A stretch of DNA of 64,000 nt from Halomonas sp. I5-271120 (lineage in GTDB: Bacteria > Pseudomonadota > Gammaproteobacteria > Pseudomonadales > Halomonadaceae): the NCBI RefSeq assembly GCF_030553075.1, contig NZ_CP130701.1:1550001-1614000 (forward strand), written 5' to 3'. This document shows positions 58,360 through 64,000 of this stretch, in pieces. Made by a program: the position numbers and the translations under genes. The first letter of the stretch is position 1. Each line of letters begins with the position of its first letter. The notes under the pieces are model-generated. The model saw only the letters and a program-made list of their open reading frames with translations. It ran no database searches and was not told where the DNA came from.

Positions 58360-59667
58360 ATGCGCGTCAAGGCCCCCCTATTGTTTTCGACCCGGTTTTT
58401 CTCGACCCGGCTCACGGCCTGGCTGTGCGCAGCCCTGCTGGCGCTGCCCGCTTCCGCTCAGGCGCAGGCCCAGACCTCGGGCGACGACCTGCCGGTCGCC
58501 GACGTCCAGACCTTCGCCGAGGTCTTCGAGCGCATCAAGCGCGCCTACGTCGACGAGGTCGATGACAGCACCCTGCTGCATAACGCCATGCGCGGCATGC
58601 TCAGCGAGCTGGACCCGCATTCCACCTACCTCGACCCGCAGGAATTCCAGAGCCTCAGGGAAACCACCGAAGGCGAGTTCGGCGGCATCGGCATCGAAGT
58701 CGGCATGCGCGACGGTCAGCTGATGGTGATCTCACCCATCGACGACACCCCCGCGGCCAAAGCCGGCTTGCAGTCACAGGACGCCATCTTGCGTATCGAT
58801 GACACCGCCACCGACGGCCTGTCGCTGCAGGAAGCGGTGGAGCTGATGCGCGGCGAGCCGGGCAGCGATATTCGCATTACCATTCTGCGTCAGAGCGAAA
58901 ACATGCCCCGCGACCTGACCCTGACCCGGCAGGTGATTCGCACCGAGAGCGTCAAGCACGAGCTGCTGACGCCCGGCTATGGCTATCTCCGCATCAGCCA
59001 GTTCCAGAGCAGCACCGGCGAGCAGGTCAACGACGCCCTTGCCGACATGCAGCAGGAGGGCGCCCTGAACGGCCTGGTCCTGGATCTGCGCAACAACCCC
59101 GGCGGCGTGCTGCAGGCGGCGGTCGAGGTGGTCGACGCCTTCGTCGATCAGGGCCTGATCGTCTACACCGAGGGTCGGCTCGACGACAGCCAGATGAGCT
59201 TCTCGGCGCATGCCCAGACCACCGCCCCCGACGTGCCAATGGTGGTGCTGATCAACGGCGGCAGCGCCTCGGCCTCGGAGATTGTCGCCGGCGCCCTGCA
59301 GGACCAGCGCCGTGCGGTGATCATGGGCACAGAGAGCTTTGGCAAGGGCTCGGTGCAGCAGATCATGCCGCTGGGTAACGGCGACGGCCTGAAGCTGACC
59401 ACCGCGCTCTACTACACCCCCAATGGACGCTCGATCCAGGCGCTGGGCATCAGCCCCGACGTGCAGGTAGTGCGCGGACGCCTGGAAGTCGCCGACGGCT
59501 TCGCTCAGCGGCTGCGCGAAGCCGACCTGTCAGGGCATCTCAAGGGCAGCGGCGATAGCAACGCCGCGGCAGAGACCTCGCCCAAGGTGCGCGACGACTA
59601 TCAGCTCAGCGAAGCGCTGAACCTGCTCAAGGCACTCAATGTGCTTGGCCCCAGGGCCGAGCGCTAG
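58360..59667 (+). CDS. ctpA: Carboxy-terminal processing protease CtpA (S41)
   Basis: A 435-residue periplasmic serine protease. The signal peptide ends in LPASAQAQA (about residue 37); the PDZ domain is at about 110-185 (GGIGIEVGMRDGQLMVISPIDDTPAAKAGL). The S41 core has the nucleophile in GGSASASEIVAGALQDQ and the partner Lys in ESFGKGSVQQIMPLG. GGAG lies upstream of the ATG at 58360. The gpmI-envC-ctpA order is standard. A 17-bp terminator follows. Confidence 0.95.
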   Translation: MRVKAPLLFSTRFFSTRLTAWLCAALLALPASAQAQAQTSGDDLPVADVQTFAEVFERIKRAYVDEVDDSTLLHNAMRGMLSELDPHSTYLDPQEFQSLRETTEGEFGGIGIEVGMRDGQLMVISPIDDTPAAKAGLQSQDAILRIDDTATDGLSLQEAVELMRGEPGSDIRITILRQSENMPRDLTLTRQVIRTESVKHELLTPGYGYLRISQFQSSTGEQVNDALADMQQEGALNGLVLDLRNNPGGVLQAAVEVVDAFVDQGLIVYTEGRLDDSQMSFSAHAQTTAPDVPMVVLINGGSASASEIVAGALQDQRRAVIMGTESFGKGSVQQIMPLGNGDGLKLTTALYYTPNGRSIQALGISPDVQVVRGRLEVADGFAQRLREADLSGHLKGSGDSNAAAETSPKVRDDYQLSEALNLLKALNVLGPRAER

Positions 59668-59728
59668 GTCGAAAGCGCTAACCCAAAGGCACTCGCCCAA
59701 GAGCGTCGCCGAAGAGAGTCTCCCTAAC

Positions 59729-59769
59729 AGAACGGGGCGCATCGACAGCCAGTCGATGCGCCCCGTTCT
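59729..59769 (+). terminator. Terminator of gpmI-envC-ctpA
   Basis: A perfect 17-bp stem AGAACGGGGCGCATCGA/TCGATGCGCCCCGTTCT with a 7-base loop, then TTGTCC. The rest of 59668-59922 is gene-free. Confidence 0.85.
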
Positions 59770-59922
59770 TTGTCCCTCTGAATTCTGGCCCTCTAAAGTT
59801 ACTGCAGCCCCCTAGTACACCTATCGACCCTCAGCAGAGCCCCACACTTGGGCCACGCCCAGATAGCGTGCAGATAGGCCGCATGCGGATAGCCTGCGAG
59901 CGGTCGATCCCCGCCCGGTGCA

Positions 59923-61173
59923 TCAGCGGCAGCTGGCGGGCAGGCGGCCGCGCTCACCGATCGCCTGGCGCATCATCACGCGTTTGAGGGGCGTCAGCCG
60001 GTCGATGCCGGCAAGCCCCAGATTGCGAGCCAGGGTCAGTGCGGGCTGGCGCGCCCCGAACAGCAGACGGAAGCCATCCATCAACATCAGCATGCTGGCG
60101 TTGTCACCGCGCCGGCGCCGGGCATAGCGGGCGAGGATTCGCTCGTCTCCCATCGGCACACCCCGCTCGCGGGCGGCCAGCAGTTCCTCGGCCAGCACGG
60201 CGACGTCCATCAGCCCCAGATTGACCCCCTGACCGGCCAGCGGGTGGATGCTGTGGGCGGCATCGCCGACCAGCGCCAACCCCGGCTGCACGTAGTCACG
60301 CGCGTGGCGCTGGGTCAGCGCCACGCTGACCGCGCGATCGATGGGTGTGACCACGCCAAGCCGATGGTCGATGGCCGCCGCCAGCTCCTCGCCCAGCGCG
60401 TCGGGCGATAGACGCGTCAGCCTTGCGGCTTCATCGGGGCTGGTCGACCAGACGATCGAGCAGTGATCATCGCGACCCTCGATGCGCAGCGGCAGAAAGG
60501 CCAGGGGCCCGGTGGCGAGAAAGGCCTGGCGAGCCACGCCGCCATGCGAACGCCCGAGCCGCACGGTGGTGATCACGGCGACATGACCGGTCTCCCGGGA
60601 CACCGTCTCGATACCCGCCCGTTCGCGAAGCGGTGAGCGGGCGCCGTCTGCGGCCACCAACAGCGGCGCGCTGAGCCGGCGGCCGTCTTCCAGCAGCAGC
60701 TCGCGCCGTGGCTGACGTCCCTGATGGGTCTCCTCGAGGGCAACCACACGCGCCTCGGCCTCGCAGCGCACGTTGGGCAGGGAGGCGAGGCACGCCTCCA
60801 GGGCGGCCTGAGTGACGTCATTCTCGACGATATGGCCAAGTACCGGCACGCCGGCCTGATCGGCGCTGAAGCGAATTTCGCCACTGCCTTCGGCGTCCCA
60901 CACCTGCATGGCGGTATAGGGCGACAAACGGCGCTCGGCCATCGCCGGCCAGACCCCGAGGCCTTCCAGCAGGCGCTGGGAGACCGGCGTAAGGGCGCTG
61001 ACTCTGAGGCCAGGCCGGCCACGGCCGGCCGTGTCGTCGGGCAGGCTGGCCGGGCGTGCATCGAGCAGTCGCACCGCGACGCCGGCCTGGCCCAGCAGCA
61101 CCGCCAGGGTCGCGCCCACCATGCCGGCGCCGACAATGATCGCCTCATCGGGCGTGCCTTGCTGTTGCTGCAT
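59923..61173 (-). CDS. ubiI: FAD-dependent ubiquinone hydroxylase UbiI
   Basis: A 416-residue flavin monooxygenase hydroxylating C5 of the ubiquinone ring. The FAD fold has AIIVGAGMVGATLAVLLGQAG, the DG motif LLVAADGARSPLRERAG, and the third motif GLALVGDAAHSIHPLAGQGVNLGLMDV. I assign UbiI by position: the second hydroxylase after pepP, as in E. coli pepP-ubiH-ubiI. UbiK, an accessory factor of the same pathway, is encoded at 4.4 kb. Confidence 0.9.
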   Translation of the reverse strand: MQQQQGTPDEAIIVGAGMVGATLAVLLGQAGVAVRLLDARPASLPDDTAGRGRPGLRVSALTPVSQRLLEGLGVWPAMAERRLSPYTAMQVWDAEGSGEIRFSADQAGVPVLGHIVENDVTQAALEACLASLPNVRCEAEARVVALEETHQGRQPRRELLLEDGRRLSAPLLVAADGARSPLRERAGIETVSRETGHVAVITTVRLGRSHGGVARQAFLATGPLAFLPLRIEGRDDHCSIVWSTSPDEAARLTRLSPDALGEELAAAIDHRLGVVTPIDRAVSVALTQRHARDYVQPGLALVGDAAHSIHPLAGQGVNLGLMDVAVLAEELLAARERGVPMGDERILARYARRRRGDNASMLMLMDGFRLLFGARQPALTLARNLGLAGIDRLTPLKRVMMRQAIGERGRLPASCR

Positions 61174-61263
61174 CTCGTTCTCCCGTGTTTCCTATGACCC
61201 GGCCTGACGGCCCTGCATGACAGCCCTGAGTGATGACCTTGCGTGAGCCTCCATCGCAGCGTG

Positions 61264-62508
61264 TCAGCGTTCGCGCCCCATGGCCCGGCGCCCCAGGGCC
61301 CGGCGCAATGGCCCCGCCAGGTTAAGGCCGATAAGTCCCGCTGCCCGGGCATGCGAGAGCAGCGGGTGGTCAACGCCGAACAGCCGGATCAGGCCATCGC
61401 TGAAGCGGGTGACGCTGTGACGGTCGGCGGCGCGCTGGGCCTCGAAAGCCTGCAGGGTGGCCATATCGCCCGGCGCGCGGCCGGCTTCCAATCCCTCCTC
61501 GAGGGCGGCCACCAGATCCATCACACCGCGCAGCGCCAGGTTGAAGCCCTGACCGGCCACCGGATGCAGGGCATGGGCGGCGTTGCCGAGCACCGCAAGA
61601 CCGGGCCGCACCTGCTCGGTGGCAGTGACCAGCGACAGCGGATAGGCGTGGCGCTTGCCGACCCGGCGAAAGTGACCGGCCCGATCGCCGAAGGCCTGCT
61701 GTAGACGCGCCAGGAAGTCGCCGTCGCTGGCGGCCAGGGTCTCCCCCTCGGCGCCTCCCTGATGGGTCCACACCAGCTCCATACGCTGGCCGGACAGCGG
61801 CAGCAGCGCCAGAGGCCCCTCGGGGGTGAAGCGCTCAAACGCTACGCCGTCGTGGGATCGGCTGACCTCCAGGTTGGCGATCACCGCCACCTGATCATAG
61901 GCCTCGTGCCGGCTCTCGATGCCAAGCCGCTCCTTGAGCCCTGAACGGCCGCCATCGGCCAGCACCGTCAGGCCCGCCTCGATCCGGCTGCCATCATCCA
62001 GCTCAAGCCGATGGCCGCCATCCTGCGGGCTGATCGAGGTCACCCGCGCCGGGCAGTGCCAATCAAGGGACAGCTCACCGAGCCGCTGATGCAGCACTCG
62101 GCCCATCCAGGCATTGGGCAGCACATAGCCCAGCGCCTCGACGCCGAACTCCCCGGCATTCAGCCGGGTGGCCCCCAGCCGCCCGCGCTCGCTGACATGA
62201 ATGCGGCGGATCGGCTCGGCCTCCTCGGCCATCGCCGTCCATAGCCCCAGCGCCTCGAAGCGATCTCGAGAGCCCTGGGCGATAGCGCTGGCCCGGGCAT
62301 CGAAGCTCGGCTGATAGGCCGTCTCATCGAGGTCGGGCAGAGGATTGGCCTCGATCACCGCCACGTTAAGCCCCGACCGCTCGATCAGGGGCGCCAGGGC
62401 ACAGGCCAGGCTCGCCCCCACCAGGCCGCCGCCGACGATGGCGATATCGACCCGCTGACACGGCCTATCCTGCGTTTTGCGGGCGTCTTGGGTCATGCGC
62501 TCTTGCAT
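61264..62508 (-). CDS. ubiH: FAD-dependent 2-octaprenyl-6-methoxyphenol hydroxylase UbiH
   Basis: A 414-residue paralogue of UbiI acting at ring C1. The FAD motif VDIAIVGGGLVGASLACALAP is preceded by about 20 polar residues, the DG motif is LTVLADGGRSGLKERLG, and LAVLGNAAHALHPVAGQGFNLALRG is the third FAD motif, with Asn where UbiI has Asp. An ATG four codons in is an alternative start. It follows pepP after 77 bases that carry ACGTAA repeats. Confidence 0.9.
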   Translation of the reverse strand: MQERMTQDARKTQDRPCQRVDIAIVGGGLVGASLACALAPLIERSGLNVAVIEANPLPDLDETAYQPSFDARASAIAQGSRDRFEALGLWTAMAEEAEPIRRIHVSERGRLGATRLNAGEFGVEALGYVLPNAWMGRVLHQRLGELSLDWHCPARVTSISPQDGGHRLELDDGSRIEAGLTVLADGGRSGLKERLGIESRHEAYDQVAVIANLEVSRSHDGVAFERFTPEGPLALLPLSGQRMELVWTHQGGAEGETLAASDGDFLARLQQAFGDRAGHFRRVGKRHAYPLSLVTATEQVRPGLAVLGNAAHALHPVAGQGFNLALRGVMDLVAALEEGLEAGRAPGDMATLQAFEAQRAADRHSVTRFSDGLIRLFGVDHPLLSHARAAGLIGLNLAGPLRRALGRRAMGRER

Positions 62509-62521
62509 TCGCTTTCGCTCA

Positions 62522-62558
62522 ACGTAAAGAAAATCTCGCCTTTACGTAAATTACGTAA
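62522..62558. repeat. Three ACGTAA motifs between pepP and ubiH
   Basis: ACGTAA occurs at 62522-62527, 62544-62549 and 62553-62558; the last two form TTACGTAA-A-TTACGTAA, adjacent palindromes. The stretch is AT-rich within a GC-rich operon and lies 14-50 bases before ubiH, so an operator or internal promoter is possible. Confidence 0.5.
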
Positions 62559-62585
62559 GGCAGTCTTGTCGGCCGCTGGCGCTGA

Positions 62586-63923
62586 TCATTCCTTGGCCAT
62601 CAGGGCTTCGATCTCTGCTACCCGCTTGGGCACTCCGGCGGTCAGCACCTCGTGGCCGTCGGCGGTCACCGCCACATCGTCCTCGATGCGGATGCCGATG
62701 CTGCGGAAGGCCTCGGGAATGTCCTCGTCGTCGGGAATGTAGAGGCCGGGTTCCACGGTCAGTACCATGCCGGGCACCAGCGGGCGAGGCTCGCCGTCGC
62801 GGCGGTAGCTGCCCACGTCGTGCACATCCAGGCCCAGCCAGTGGGAAGTAGAATGCAGGTAAAAGCGCTTGTAGCGCTCTTCGCTGATCACCGCCTCGAG
62901 ATCACCCTCGAGCAGGCCAAGCTCCACCAGTCCGCGTGACAGGTCGCGCACCACGCCCTGGTGAATGGCGGCCAGGGTGGCGCCGGGCGTCACGGCCTCG
63001 ATGGCGCGCTCCTGGGCCGCCAGCACGATGTCGTAGAGCTGGCGCTGGGCGCTTGAGAAGCGGCCGTTGACCGGGAAGGTGCGGGTGATGTCGCCGGCAT
63101 AGAGATCGAACTCGGCGCCGGCATCGATCAGCACCAGTTCACCGTCCTCAAGCGGATCGTGGTTCTCAATGTAGTGCAGCACGCAAGCGTTGGCACCACC
63201 ACCCACGATGCTGTCGTAGGCCGGACCCTGGGCGCCCTGCCAGCGGAACTCATGCTCAAGCTCGGCCTGCAGGTGATACTCATGAAGGCCAGGACGGGCG
63301 GTACGCATGGCGCGCACATGGGCCTGCGCCGAGACCTCGCCGGCGTGGCGCAGCAGGGCGAGCTCGGCCTCGCTCTTGGCCAGACGCTGCTCGTGCAGCA
63401 GCGGGGCCAGGTCGGCCAGAGCCTGCGGAGCGATGGCGCCGCGCCGGGCGCGGCCCTTGAGCTCACTGCGCACCTCATCGGCAAGCGCCAGGCTCTCGGC
63501 GTCGTCGAGCAGCAGGTACAGCGTCTCGCGGCCATCGATCAACTCGGCGAGATGCTCGACCCGCACCGGGTTCTCGAAAGCCTCGTCGATGGCAAAGTGG
63601 GCCAGCGCTCCTTCGATGCCAAAGCGGATGCCGGTCCAGGCCTCGATGGCTGGGTTGCGCTCCTGACAGAACAGCACGCTTTCGCCGGCTTCACGCCCGG
63701 GCAGCAACAGCAGCAGAGCATCGGGTTCGGGGAAACCGGTCAGATAATGAAAATCACTGCGCTGGCGAAAGGGATAGTCGCTGTCATTGCTGCGCGTCGT
63801 AAGGCTTGCCGCAGGTAGCAATACGGCGCTCTGCGAGGGGAGGGCGGCCATCAGGGTCTGGCAGCGCTGGCGATACTCGTCCCGGCCGATGGCGGCCGGG
63901 CGGGGAAGCATTTCGGGTGACAT
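62586..63923 (-). CDS. pepP: Xaa-Pro aminopeptidase PepP
   Basis: A 445-residue cytosolic dimanganese peptidase removing N-terminal residues before proline. The metal ligands are visible in LVLIDAGAEFDLYAGDITRTF (two Asp), YLHSTSHWLGLDVHDVG (His), LTVEPGLYIP (Glu) and IGIRIEDDVAVTADG (Glu). I start at the ATG at 63923, with AGGAG five bases upstream. First of pepP-ubiH-ubiI. Confidence 0.95.
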   Translation of the reverse strand: MSPEMLPRPAAIGRDEYRQRCQTLMAALPSQSAVLLPAASLTTRSNDSDYPFRQRSDFHYLTGFPEPDALLLLLPGREAGESVLFCQERNPAIEAWTGIRFGIEGALAHFAIDEAFENPVRVEHLAELIDGRETLYLLLDDAESLALADEVRSELKGRARRGAIAPQALADLAPLLHEQRLAKSEAELALLRHAGEVSAQAHVRAMRTARPGLHEYHLQAELEHEFRWQGAQGPAYDSIVGGGANACVLHYIENHDPLEDGELVLIDAGAEFDLYAGDITRTFPVNGRFSSAQRQLYDIVLAAQERAIEAVTPGATLAAIHQGVVRDLSRGLVELGLLEGDLEAVISEERYKRFYLHSTSHWLGLDVHDVGSYRRDGEPRPLVPGMVLTVEPGLYIPDDEDIPEAFRSIGIRIEDDVAVTADGHEVLTAGVPKRVAEIEALMAKE

Positions 63924-63943
63924 CTCGACTCCTGAGACGGGGT

Positions 63944-64000
63944 TCACTGTTGTGGGGCGTCAACCTCTTCGACCTGCGGCTGGCCGGGATGTTGCTCGGT
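63944..64000 (-). CDS. C-terminal end of an upstream gene, probably UPF0149 (YgfB)
   Basis: The last 18 codons of a leftward gene ending GQPQVEEVDAPQQ and a stop at 63944-63946. In related genomes a UPF0149/YgfB gene precedes pepP, and its C-terminus is polar like this. The tail itself is too short to identify the family. It lies 20 bases from pepP, so the two are probably one operon. Confidence 0.5.
   Translation of the reverse strand, partial: TEQHPGQPQVEEVDAPQQ

Overview
The window looks like a chromosomal segment of a GC-rich, motile gammaproteobacterium. Gene content and order (comM-ubiK-glnK-amtB, gshB-tonB-yqgE-ruvX, secB-yibN-gpmI-envC-ctpA, pepP-ubiH-ubiI, aapJQMP, a divergent fpr/LysR pair) fit the Halomonadaceae, with Pseudomonas-like synteny in places. 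The family is an inference from content, not a database match. The first 3.1 kb is very different: it is strongly AT-rich, and it has been inserted into the host gene comM.

Layout. 1-3.1 kb: the end of an integrated mobile element, with a partial mobilisation-like protein, a small winged-helix replication-initiator-like protein with three iteron palindromes upstream, and a large serine recombinase sitting at the junction with comM. 3.1-7.3 kb: truncated comM, ubiK and a nitrogen-sensing block glnK-amtB-glnK with a sigma-54/NtrC control region, ending in a 20-copy heptamer repeat. 7.4-9.2 kb: ferredoxin-NADP reductase and its divergent LysR regulator. 9.4-15.5 kb: three tandem chemoreceptors, two with sigma-28 promoters. 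15.7-22 kb: a host-attachment-family protein, an orphan membrane protein, a RidA protein and the general L-amino-acid ABC transporter aapJQMP. 22-31.4 kb: speE, vanZ-like, hemE, ribA, trhA, djlA, two duplicated small secreted proteins with matching palindromic operators, and the isoprenoid operon xseB-ispA-dxs. 31.8-34.3 kb: serA and trhO.

34.5-48.1 kb is a purine-ring catabolic island. PuuD oxidises urate to 5-hydroxyisourate, HiuH and UraD carry this to S-allantoin, a racemase supplies the S isomer, PuuE opens allantoin to allantoate, and AllE and AllA finish ureidoglycine to glyoxylate and urea. Three permeases (one NCS2, two NCS1) feed the route. A GntR/FCD regulator lies inside the island, and a shared palindrome centred on GTATAC occurs in front of its main units and of the regulator itself, so I predict a local regulon. 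The allantoate amidohydrolase step is not encoded here, and a D-serine/D-threonine dehydratase-like PLP enzyme is present in its operon.

48.2-64 kb is housekeeping: pyrB, the gshB-tonB-yqgE-ruvX operon, an S1-domain protein, rsmE, secB, a rhodanese, gpmI-envC-ctpA, and pepP-ubiH-ubiI. I found no tRNA, rRNA or CRISPR array. The most unusual content is the comM-disrupting element, the secreted-protein pair with its operators, the purine regulon and the heptamer array.
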